Shown here piece by piece: positions 1-6,199 of a DNA stretch of 7,789 bases. The notes below the pieces were generated by a model that did not search any database, was not told where the DNA came from, and saw nothing but the letters and a program-made list of their open reading frames with translations. The DNA comes from Azonexaceae bacterium. GTDB taxonomy: Bacteria > Pseudomonadota > Gammaproteobacteria > Burkholderiales > Rhodocyclaceae. The DNA lies in the NCBI GenBank assembly GCA_009469685.1, contig SSTA01000013.1, positions 1-7,789 of the forward strand, read 5' to 3'. The position numbers and the translations under genes are program-made. Position 1 is the stretch's first letter; every line of letters starts with the position of its first letter.

Positions 1-1395
1 CAGCGCGGCGAGGCCGCCAAGGTCGTGCTGGCAGGCGAGGTCGCCCAGAAGGGCAAGCGTGGGGCCGCGGACTGCAGCGATTCCCGCGGCGGTGGACAGG
101 TTTCCGTCGATCCCGCTGACTCCTCGGTTGGCGAAGAATTCAATGGCCTTGCCGGAGCTGCCGGAAAAGCTGTCGACATCGCGTATGGGCAGGGAATTGC
201 CGATGAAGACTGCAGCTCCCGCCGGCACGGCGGCGACGATGGCCTGAACGACTCGGGCTTCGGCAGGGAGGGGGAGGGTTGCCAAAGCTGCCTTCGCCTC
301 CGCCTCGGCCGTTGCATAGGCCGCGATCCAATCCGGCCGGGCGATCGGCGGAAGGGCTGCGGCAAGTGCACGGCAGAAGGCGGCAGGTTCCGAGCGAACC
401 AGGGTCCCGACGGTGTGGGCAGGATCGTTCCAGCGCGGACGGTCCTCGACCACGATGACCTCGGGGGCCTGGCTGGCAAAGACCTGGAGCCGGCGGTTGA
501 CGGGGAACTCGCCGAAGCGCAATACCCAGGTGGGACGATGGGTGGCGACGAAATCGTCCCGACGCAGCCAGCGATCCTGGTGGCCGCAGACGAGACCGCG
601 GTCGTGGGGGCCGAAGCGCAGGTTGGCGAGGGGTTCTGCGATCACCGGGCAGGCGAGCTTGCGGGCGAGGTCGGTGAGGGCGGACGGAAAGGCGGGATCG
701 GCGCCGGGGGTGGCCATGGCTCCGCACACGATGACCCCGGGGGCACCGGCGACGGTTGCCGCGACCGCGGCGACGGTCTCGGACGCCGGCGCGCCCGGGA
801 TTGGCCGGTGGATGCGCATGGCCGGCAAGGGTGCCAATGTGGGGACGGCATCGTTCCCGGGGAGCAGCGGTTCGCGGAAGGGTTGATTCACCTGCACGGG
901 TCCGGCCAGTGGCCAGCAACTGGTTTCTACCGCACGGGCCGCAAGCCGGTGGAGCCACCCGGCGGCAAAATCCGGGTGGGGAGATTCCAGGAGATGGCGG
1001 TCGCGGAGCAAGCCGGTGAAGAGTCCCGACTGATCGACGGTCTGGTTGGCACCGCAGGCTTGGAGTTCGCAGGGCCGGTCGGCGCTCACCAGAATCAGCG
1101 GTACGGCGGCCCGGTCGGCCTCGATCACCGCCGGCAGCCAGTGGCCGGGGGCGCTCCCCGAAGTACCGAGGACCAGGGCCGGAACGCCGCTGGCCTTGGC
1201 GATGCCCAAGGCGACGAAGGCCGCGCATCGCTCGTCGATCACGACCCGGCAGGCGATGGCGGGCTGGCGCAGAAGGGCGAGGGCCAGTGGTGTCGATCGG
1301 GAGCCCGGGGAAATGACGGCATGGCGGACTCCGGCCGCGGCGAAGCCGGCCACCAGGGTCTGCGACCACAGGTAGTTCAGGCTGCCCGTATCCAT
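1..1395 (-). CDS. menD: MenD, SEPHCHC synthase (3' end beyond window)
   Basis: ThDP- and Mg-dependent enzyme that joins the succinyl-semialdehyde unit from decarboxylated 2-oxoglutarate to isochorismate, giving SEPHCHC, the first committed menaquinone step. The 465 codons visible compare with about 556 residues in E. coli MenD, so roughly the last 90-100 residues lie off the left edge. Seen: SPGSRSTPLALAL (29-41); DER with Glu55 at the same number as the E. coli catalytic glutamate; ADRP with Arg107; GANQ with Asn117 and Gln118, again matching E. coli numbering; FANRGVSGIDG; STAAG; and GDLACQHDLGGLAAL at the cut edge, the start of the ThDP/Mg site. The start is ATG 1395, 10 nt after a GGGAG (1406-1410). 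An in-frame GTG at 1419 is an alternative, but the matching residue numbers favour 1395. It is last in the visible operon, 70 nt after menF. The usual TSGTAxAN segment reads TSGSAPGH (78-85). Identification is secure. Confidence 0.96.
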   Translation of the reverse strand, partial: MDTGSLNYLWSQTLVAGFAAAGVRHAVISPGSRSTPLALALLRQPAIACRVVIDERCAAFVALGIAKASGVPALVLGTSGSAPGHWLPAVIEADRAAVPLILVSADRPCELQACGANQTVDQSGLFTGLLRDRHLLESPHPDFAAGWLHRLAARAVETSCWPLAGPVQVNQPFREPLLPGNDAVPTLAPLPAMRIHRPIPGAPASETVAAVAATVAGAPGVIVCGAMATPGADPAFPSALTDLARKLACPVIAEPLANLRFGPHDRGLVCGHQDRWLRRDDFVATHRPTWVLRFGEFPVNRRLQVFASQAPEVIVVEDRPRWNDPAHTVGTLVRSEPAAFCRALAAALPPIARPDWIAAYATAEAEAKAALATLPLPAEARVVQAIVAAVPAGAAVFIGNSLPIRDVDSFSGSSGKAIEFFANRGVSGIDGNLSTAAGIAAVRGPTLALLGDLACQHDLGGLAAL

Positions 1396-1465
1396 GGGTC
1401 GGAATCTCCCGATTTCCGCCACGCGGAGCCTGGGACGAGAAACGAAGGGCAGGAACTCATGGGTC

Positions 1466-2827
1466 TCATGCTTCCCTGGCCATGGATCTGGACGAACCCC
1501 GCGCCGCAACAGGGGGCGAACACAGGGCGTCAACGAGAGTCCGAAGCTTGACCTCGGTTTCCGCCAGCTCCCGCTCCGGTTCCGAACCGGCGACGATGCC
1601 GGCGCCGGCCCACAGACGCGCTTCGCGGCCGATCAACTGCGCGCAGCGCAGGGCGACCGCCACCTCGCCGTCGCCATCGGCGGAAATTTCGCCTATCCCG
1701 CCGCTGTACCAAGCGGGGCGCTCTTCGCCGTGGCTGCGCAACCAGTCCAGGGCAGCCGCACGTGGGTGGCCGCCGACGGCGGGCGTGGGATGGAGGGCGG
1801 CAATCAGATCGAAGAGGCTGGTGCCCGGTCGCGGTCGCCCTTCAAGCCGCGTGCGGCGATGGCTCAGGTGTTCGAGGCGAAGCACTTCGTCCGGCAGAGC
1901 GCGAACCCCTTCCGGGCACAGATCGGCGAGGGCGGCAGCGACGGCGGCGACGACGTGGGCCTGCTCCCGGCGGTTCTTGTCGCATTCCAAGGTCTCACTG
2001 CCAGCATCGCCGCCTGCGGTCCAGGCAGTTCCAGCCAGGGCATCGGCCTGGGCAATGCCGGCGCGGAAAAGCACCAGGCTTTCCGGGGTCGAGCCCAGAA
2101 AGACTTCGGCGCCTTCTCCGACAGCGTAAGTGAGGCAACTTGGCTGGCGGGCCAGGAGCGCCGCGAGGACAGGCCCTGGCGGGATGTCGCGCTCGCCGCT
2201 CAGTTGGGCGGAGCGGGCGAGCACGAGCTTTTCCGCCTTGCCGGCGGCGATGGCTCGCAGGGCGGCGCGCACGCGGGCCAACCAGGCGCGGTCCGGCAGC
2301 TCGCGAGGTAGCCGGACCACAGGCACCGCTGGGCGGGTATCGGGATGGTCCAGAAGTTTCGCCGCGCCGGCAGCGATTTCGCAGGCGCGGGGAGCAAGCC
2401 CCGTCACCGTCAGCGTGCAACTGCCCGCGCGGCAATCGAGTAGCAGCGCCGGAAGAACGAGGCGGGCGCTAGGGGCGTCGTGGGATTCCGGAGCAAAGGA
2501 GAAACCGAAAAACAGTCTTGGGGCGAGATCGCCGCGGGAAACGGCAAACAGCCCGGCGGCGGCATTGTGAAGTGCAGCGAAGCGGCCGGGGCCGGCCGAG
2601 GTGTACTCCAGCGCCGCCCCCAAACCAAGTGTCCAACGCCCTTGCTCCGGATTGGCCAGATACCACCAGGGACCCTTTTCGGGAACCGCGCCGAGCCAGT
2701 CGTTCTGCCCGTTCCCCAGGGGAAGGGTCATGCTCACCGGGGAGGATGCCGGAGCCACTGCGGCCAGGGCGGCCAGGCGGCGCGATAAGGCGGGATCGCC
2801 GAGCGCCCTGCGGGCAGCGTCGATCAT
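1466..2827 (-). CDS. menF: MenF, menaquinone-specific isochorismate synthase
   Basis: Converts chorismate to isochorismate, the branch point into menaquinone (Mg-dependent, cytosolic). 453 residues, against about 431 in E. coli MenF. The C-terminal half is a full chorismate-binding fold: AEKLVLAR with probable base Lys200; FLGSTPES with probable acid Glu249; ALAGTAWTAG (263-272); DKNRREQ (283-289), where the family usually has REH; HLSHRRTRLEG (320-330); LHPTPAVGG (345-353); WYSGGIGEI followed by DGDGEVAVALR; and LWAGAGIVAGSEPERELAETE (405-425) carrying metal ligands. The variable N-terminal half has FFGFSFAP (106-113). The start ATG 2827 shares its A with the menE stop (TGATG), so translation is probably coupled. 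The frame stays open upstream to 3340, but that part lies inside menE and does not resemble MenF. EntC or salicylate-synthase roles are possible from motifs alone; the men context decides for MenF. Confidence 0.94.
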   Translation of the reverse strand: MIDAARRALGDPALSRRLAALAAVAPASSPVSMTLPLGNGQNDWLGAVPEKGPWWYLANPEQGRWTLGLGAALEYTSAGPGRFAALHNAAAGLFAVSRGDLAPRLFFGFSFAPESHDAPSARLVLPALLLDCRAGSCTLTVTGLAPRACEIAAGAAKLLDHPDTRPAVPVVRLPRELPDRAWLARVRAALRAIAAGKAEKLVLARSAQLSGERDIPPGPVLAALLARQPSCLTYAVGEGAEVFLGSTPESLVLFRAGIAQADALAGTAWTAGGDAGSETLECDKNRREQAHVVAAVAAALADLCPEGVRALPDEVLRLEHLSHRRTRLEGRPRPGTSLFDLIAALHPTPAVGGHPRAAALDWLRSHGEERPAWYSGGIGEISADGDGEVAVALRCAQLIGREARLWAGAGIVAGSEPERELAETEVKLRTLVDALCSPPVAARGSSRSMAREA

Positions 2828-4182
2828 CAGGCGTATTCCAGAGCAAGGTGCCGGAGCGCCTGGCGGTCGATCTTGCCACCGGCCAGGCGGGGTAGGGCGG
2901 CCACCGGAACGATGCGGCGGGGACGGGCCGCCGGGCGCAGGTGCGCTCGGCTCCAGGCGACGAGCGTGGCCGGCTCGGCGGTGCCTGCCACGATCGCCAC
3001 CACCAGATCCCCCCAGACCGGGTCCGGGATTCCCGCCGCGGCGACTTCGCGGACTCCGGGGCATGCCGCAAGCGCGGATTCGATTTCGACCGGATGGACG
3101 TTCGTCCCCCCGCTCACCAGAACATCGTCGGCCCGGCCCAGAACCTCGACCTCGCGGTCTTCCACCCGTCCGAGATCGCCCGTCGCGAACCAGCCGTCGA
3201 TAAGGCCTAGCCCGGGGCGCAGGGACGGATTGAGGTAGCCGAGCATGACCTGCGGACCCGCCAGCCATAGCCGGCCATCGGCGTCGTCGCGCACCTGCAT
3301 TGCAGGTGAAGGGCGGCCGGCGAGTCCCGGGCGCCAGCAACCATCCCGGGGACGATGGGCGGCAACCTGGGCGGCCGTTTCAGTCATGCCCCAGGAGGGA
3401 TGTAGGGGCCAACCCGCCTCCGTGGCTTTCCTGAAAAGTGATTCCGCCAGAGCAGCGCCGCCGATCAGGGCGACCCGCAATGACGCTGGGGGCCGGATCC
3501 CGGCGTCCACCAACTGGGTCAACATGGCCGGAACCAGGGAGATGTGAGTGACCGGTCTGGAAGCGAGGACGCCCGACACTGCATCGATCCCAAAGCGCTC
3601 CAACAGGAAGACCGCGGCTCCGGCCCGCGCTGCGCGCCACAGGATGGCAAGGCCGCCGACATGGAAGAGCGGCAGACAATTGAGCCACAGATCACCGGGC
3701 TCCAATTCGAGGCAGCGGTTGGCGGCTTCCGCCGCGGCGTCGAGGTTGCCCTGGGAGAGCATGACTGCCTTGGCTTCCCCCGAACTTCCGCTGGTTGCGA
3801 CGACCAGCGCCAGTTCGGGAGCGGTTTCGCGGGCCGAGGTCCAGGGAATCCCGGCGGTCGGCAGGGCCGCCAAGCGCTCGGCCTGGCGGCCGGCGAGAGC
3901 CTGCCAGACCGGCCAGCGGGCGTCCGCGAAGGCGGGGTCGAGAGGCCAGAACGCCCGGCAGGCAGCGCTGGCTCCGTAAGCGGCGAAGGCCAGGTCGCGG
4001 TTTCCCGCGGCCAGGGCAACGATGGGGGCGGAGCCCTCGGCGAAGACTGGGCCCAGGGACAGGGCTCGCTCGCGCAGCTCACCGAAGTTCAGTTCTTCGT
4101 CGGCAGTGGCCAGCGCCAGCGCTTGGGAGCGGTCGCGGGCCGACCGGGCGAGGTGCTGAAAGAGGGAGAAAGAAGGCTGCAT
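2827..4182 (-). CDS. menE: MenE, o-succinylbenzoate-CoA ligase
   Basis: Activates OSB with ATP and CoA to OSB-CoA, the substrate of MenB; cytosolic member of the ANL adenylate-forming superfamily. 451 residues, the length of E. coli MenE. Core motifs in order: A3 P-loop TSGSSGEAK (130-138); LPLFHVGGL (170-178); A5 WGMTET (264-269); A7 ATGDLG (333-338); A8 hinge GRADDVLVSGGTN (349-361) followed by VHPVEIE; and A10 LPRLAGGKIDR with catalytic Lys437. The N-terminus lacks a signal peptide. ATG 4182 is the only conventional start in the 48 nt after menC. No clear Shine-Dalgarno precedes it, so the start is a little uncertain. It lies in the same reading frame as menC. Its stop overlaps the menF start by one base. 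The motifs alone would fit another small-acid CoA ligase; position between menC and menF settles it. Confidence 0.94.
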   Translation of the reverse strand: MQPSFSLFQHLARSARDRSQALALATADEELNFGELRERALSLGPVFAEGSAPIVALAAGNRDLAFAAYGASAACRAFWPLDPAFADARWPVWQALAGRQAERLAALPTAGIPWTSARETAPELALVVATSGSSGEAKAVMLSQGNLDAAAEAANRCLELEPGDLWLNCLPLFHVGGLAILWRAARAGAAVFLLERFGIDAVSGVLASRPVTHISLVPAMLTQLVDAGIRPPASLRVALIGGAALAESLFRKATEAGWPLHPSWGMTETAAQVAAHRPRDGCWRPGLAGRPSPAMQVRDDADGRLWLAGPQVMLGYLNPSLRPGLGLIDGWFATGDLGRVEDREVEVLGRADDVLVSGGTNVHPVEIESALAACPGVREVAAAGIPDPVWGDLVVAIVAGTAEPATLVAWSRAHLRPAARPRRIVPVAALPRLAGGKIDRQALRHLALEYA

Positions 4183-4230
4183 CAGAGACTGATTATAAGC
4201 CCCGGCACCTGGGCTGCCGTGTGTGAGAGA
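4183..4230 (-). other. menC-menE intergenic gap with small hairpin and TATAAT
   Basis: A 48-nt spacer within the men operon. It holds a 5-bp inverted repeat (CGGCA 4203-4207, TGCCG 4215-4219, 7-nt loop) and a perfect TATAAT on the minus strand (4192-4197), ending 9 nt before the menE ATG. No convincing -35 lies 16-18 nt upstream of the TATAAT (the sequence there is near ACGGCA). No purine-rich Shine-Dalgarno is present. The hairpin has no U-tract and is unlikely to terminate transcription. Whether the TATAAT works as an internal promoter, which would make a nearly leaderless menE message, cannot be told from sequence. Confidence 0.3.
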
Positions 4231-5202
4231 TCAAGAAAGGACGGGGACGAATCCCAGTCCGGGTCGGTCCGGCAGGCGCAAGCGACCTCCCGCCACCGGC
4301 GGCGGAGTCCCGGTGTCCGTAGCGAACCAGCCCGCCGTGGCGAGTCCATGGGCGACTTCGCGATCGCTTCCCGCGGCGACGGCGGCAGCCAGGTGGGCTG
4401 CGGCGAGGAGACCACAGGCGCTCTCCAGCGCGGAGGTCACGACGCAGGTGATACCCGCATCCCGGGCCTGGCGGGCGAGGGCCAGGGTGGCCCGCATTCC
4501 GCCATGGCGGGCGGGCTTGAGCACCAGACGGCGTACCGGCGATCGGGCGAGAAGCTCCGGAACCGGAAGGCGGGCGAGAGATTCGTCCAGTGCCAGGGCG
4601 ATGCGGGTGCCTTCCTGCAGGCGGTCCAGGGCTGCCGGATCGGGGTCCCGCAAAGGCTCTTCCAGGGACTCCACCGGCAGTCGCTCGCAGGCGGCGAGAA
4701 ACTCCACAGCGGTGATTTCGTCCCAGGCGCCATTGGCATCGAGCCGCAGCCGGCAGCCCGCCGGCAGGGCCTCCGCCAAGTGCTGGAGAATTCGGATCTC
4801 GGTCGCCGGGAGCGTGCAGCCCACCTTGAATTTGAGGACCGAATAGCCTTCTTGGCAGGCGGCCACGATGTCTTCCGGCGTCGCTGCCGTGACGGCGCCG
4901 AGGATGGCATTGACAGGAATCTCCGAAGCTGCCGGGCTGCCGGCCAGAAAACTTGCCAGGGGCGTTCCGGCGGCTTGGGCTTCGAGATCAAGGGCGGCGC
5001 ACTCTTCGGCATAGCGCATGGCAGAGGCTTCGTCGATTCCGGCCTCCGGAAGGGGGGCACAGTCGCCCCAGCCGATGCGGCCGTCCGCGGCGTCCAGCCG
5101 TAGAAGCTGACCACGCCTGCCGTCAATCCGGCGTCCGCCAGCCTCCCAGGGACGACGGAAGGGGAGACCGTAGGACAGCCACCGGGCGGAGATGGGGATC
5201 AC
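4231..5202 (-). CDS. menC: MenC, o-succinylbenzoate synthase
   Basis: Enolase-superfamily enzyme that dehydrates SHCHC to o-succinylbenzoate. 323 residues, against 320 in E. coli MenC. The active-site set is complete: KFKVG with Lys124 and Lys126 (second is the usual base); DAN with metal ligand Asp155; LEEP (180-183) with the second metal ligand; DES with third ligand Asp206; and KP with Lys229 on the other barrel face. The N-terminal capping domain shows [12 protein letters not shown] (44-55), the expected G-x-G-E/D-x-x-PLPG-type motif. The start is GTG 5202, overlapping the menB stop by 4 nt (GTGA). An upstream ATG at 5409 would put 69 codons inside menB and adds no family-like sequence. 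No Shine-Dalgarno is visible, so it is probably coupled to menB translation. Enolase-family dipeptide epimerases share these motifs, but the operon makes OSB synthase by far the best reading. Confidence 0.94.
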   Translation of the reverse strand: MIPISARWLSYGLPFRRPWEAGGRRIDGRRGQLLRLDAADGRIGWGDCAPLPEAGIDEASAMRYAEECAALDLEAQAAGTPLASFLAGSPAASEIPVNAILGAVTAATPEDIVAACQEGYSVLKFKVGCTLPATEIRILQHLAEALPAGCRLRLDANGAWDEITAVEFLAACERLPVESLEEPLRDPDPAALDRLQEGTRIALALDESLARLPVPELLARSPVRRLVLKPARHGGMRATLALARQARDAGITCVVTSALESACGLLAAAHLAAAVAAGSDREVAHGLATAGWFATDTGTPPPVAGGRLRLPDRPGLGFVPVLS

Positions 5203-6026
5203 GGCCGCTTGCGGAAGGGGGAAAAATCCGGCGGGCGACGCTCCAGCCAGGCGTCGCGCCCCTCCTGGCCCTCGGCGGTCATGTAGAACAGGCCGGTCGC
5301 GTTGCCGGCGAGTTCCTGGATGCCTGCCAGTCCATCGGTATCGGCGTTGAAGCCGGCTTTGATCATGCGCAGGGCCATGGGCGAAAGGTCCAGCATCCGC
5401 TTGCACCAAGCCACGGTCTCCTCCTCCAGCATTTCCACCGGGACTACGGCATTGACCAGTCCCCAGTCCAGGGCCTGGGCAGCGTCATACTGCCGGCAGA
5501 GGAACCAGATTTCCTTGGCGCGCTTGACGCCGATGGTCCGCGCCAGCAGTCCCGCGCCGAGACCGGCATCGAACGAACCGACCCGAGGCCCGGTCTGGCC
5601 GAAGCGGGCGTTTTCGGCGGCGATGGTGAGATCGCAGACCAAGTGCAGGACGTGTCCCCCTCCCACCGCGTAGCCGGCCACCATGGCGACGACCGGCTTT
5701 GGCAGACGCCGAATTTGCATCTGCAGGTCGAGGACGTTCAGATGGGGAGTGCCGCCTTCGTCGATATAGCCTTCGTCGCCGCGCACCCTCTGATCGCCGC
5801 CCGAGCAGAAGGCCTCGGCGCCGGTTCCGGTGAGGATGATGGCGCCGATGGCGTTGTCGTGGTGGGCGCGGTGGAAAGCGTCGATGAGCTGATCGACGGT
5901 TTCCGGGCGGAAGGCATTGCGCCGTTCGGGGCGGTTGATGGCGATGCGGGCGATTCCGTCGGCTGTGCCGAAAAGGATGTCGGAATAGTCGCCTTGGTTT
6001 GTCCAGGGCAGGGCGGGGCGGATCAT
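5199..6026 (-). CDS. menB: MenB, 1,4-dihydroxy-2-naphthoyl-CoA synthase
   Basis: Crotonase-family enzyme that closes the second ring of OSB-CoA to give DHNA-CoA. 275 residues; E. coli MenB has 285. Seen: [11 protein letters not shown] (31-41), [12 protein letters not shown] (73-84), HLNVLDLQ (95-102), oxyanion-hole region AVGGGHVLH (120-128), [11 protein letters not shown] (143-153) with Ser151 and Asp153, [10 protein letters not shown] (173-182), and [14 protein letters not shown] (246-259) with the C-terminal tyrosine. Gly146 in QTG is the residue of type I, bicarbonate-dependent MenB; type II enzymes such as that of M. tuberculosis have Asp there. ATG 6026 aligns directly with the E. coli N-terminal region (MIRPALPW against MLYAPVEW). 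An in-frame GTG at 6098 would add 24 unconserved residues. Neither start has a good Shine-Dalgarno. The loop after SFD reads AGLGAGLL rather than the usual GG(Y/W)G(A/S)(S/A)Y. First gene of the visible operon, divergent from the gene at 6200. Confidence 0.96.
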   Translation of the reverse strand: MIRPALPWTNQGDYSDILFGTADGIARIAINRPERRNAFRPETVDQLIDAFHRAHHDNAIGAIILTGTGAEAFCSGGDQRVRGDEGYIDEGGTPHLNVLDLQMQIRRLPKPVVAMVAGYAVGGGHVLHLVCDLTIAAENARFGQTGPRVGSFDAGLGAGLLARTIGVKRAKEIWFLCRQYDAAQALDWGLVNAVVPVEMLEEETVAWCKRMLDLSPMALRMIKAGFNADTDGLAGIQELAGNATGLFYMTAEGQEGRDAWLERRPPDFSPFRKRP

Positions 6027-6107
6027 GGTGGCAAGGGAAAAAGAAAAATTGTATTCGTCCCGAAGGGGGGAGCGGAAATTTAAACCGCCGGACCCCACAG
6101 TTCCTTG

Positions 6108-6122
6108 ACTTTGTTATAAAGT
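6108..6122. repeat. Imperfect 15-bp palindrome, possible operator
   Basis: ACTTTGTTATAAAGT: outer five base pairs match perfectly and the seventh matches around a central T, with one mismatched pair. It overlaps the TATAAC that could serve as the menB -10, a sensible place for a repressor or activator. It does not match the FNR/Anr consensus (TTGAT-N4-ATCAA). The regulator is unknown, and a dyad this short in AT-rich DNA could be chance. Confidence 0.25.
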
Positions 6123-6137
6123 GCTGGAAAACAAGAA

Positions 6138-6151
6138 ACTAAGCATTTAGT
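6138..6151. repeat. Small dyad ACTAA-N4-TTAGT
   Basis: Perfect 5-bp arms around a 4-base GCAT spacer, 48 nt upstream of the start at 6200. The 5-4-5 geometry is like that of CRP/FNR-family sites, but the arm sequence does not match their consensus. Its centre is about 29-30 bp from the neighbouring palindrome. Low confidence that it is functional. Confidence 0.15.
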
Positions 6152-6190
6152 AATAAACGCGTCGCCCGGGGGGGTTCGGCGGGTGGCGCT

Positions 6191-6196
6191 GGAAGA
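6191..6196 (+). promoter_or_regulatory. Ribosome binding site that fixes the start at 6200
   Basis: GGAAGA ends 3-4 nt (GGAAG core 4 nt) before ATG 6200. It is the best purine-rich Shine-Dalgarno-like site next to a start in this window and supports that start over a second, out-of-frame ATG at 6204. Confidence 0.55.
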
Positions 6197-6199
6197 AAC

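Larger units (their letters stand above)
6027..6199. promoter_or_regulatory. Divergent intergenic region between menB and the receiver-GGDEF gene
   Basis: 173 nt, with an AT-rich core (about 6076-6160) that contrasts with the GC-rich genes around it. It must carry the promoters for the men operon (leftward) and for the gene at 6200 (rightward). I find no good consensus pair. Leftward, TATAAC (6113-6118) is a possible -10. Rightward, TTGACT (6105-6110) is a possible -35 with only a poor -10 near 6128, and TAATAA (6151-6156) is another weak -10 candidate. Two dyads (6108-6122, 6138-6151) and a run of seven G (6168-6174) also lie here. The menB-proximal part (6027-6060) is pyrimidine-rich on the menB strand with no Shine-Dalgarno. 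Confidence 0.45.

Noticed and set aside
140..1369. 409-codon minus-strand frame
   Set aside because: Same strand as menD but wrong frame; Arg/Pro-rich shadow with no family resemblance.
25..1551. 508-codon open frame on the plus strand
   Set aside because: Antisense to menD and the end of menF. The protein is Gly/Arg-rich low-complexity sequence with no motif, while the minus-strand frame gives clear MenD.
2828..3340. N-terminal extension of MenF to 624 residues
   Set aside because: The extra 171 codons lie within menE and are Arg/Pro/Gly-rich; ATG 2827 gives the normal family length and overlaps the menE stop.
3544..5103. 519-codon open frame on the plus strand
   Set aside because: Antisense to menE and menC; composition typical of the mirror frame of GC-rich coding sequence.
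5203..5409. N-terminal extension of MenC to 392 residues
   Set aside because: It lies within menB and is not MenC-like; GTG 5202 gives 323 residues and a GTGA overlap.
4953..6083. 376-codon open frame on the plus strand
   Set aside because: Antisense to menC and menB, both of which carry full catalytic motifs on the other strand.
6138..6151. FNR/Anr site controlling the men operon
   Set aside because: The 5-4-5 geometry fits but the arms are ACTAA/TTAGT, not TTGAT/ATCAA.
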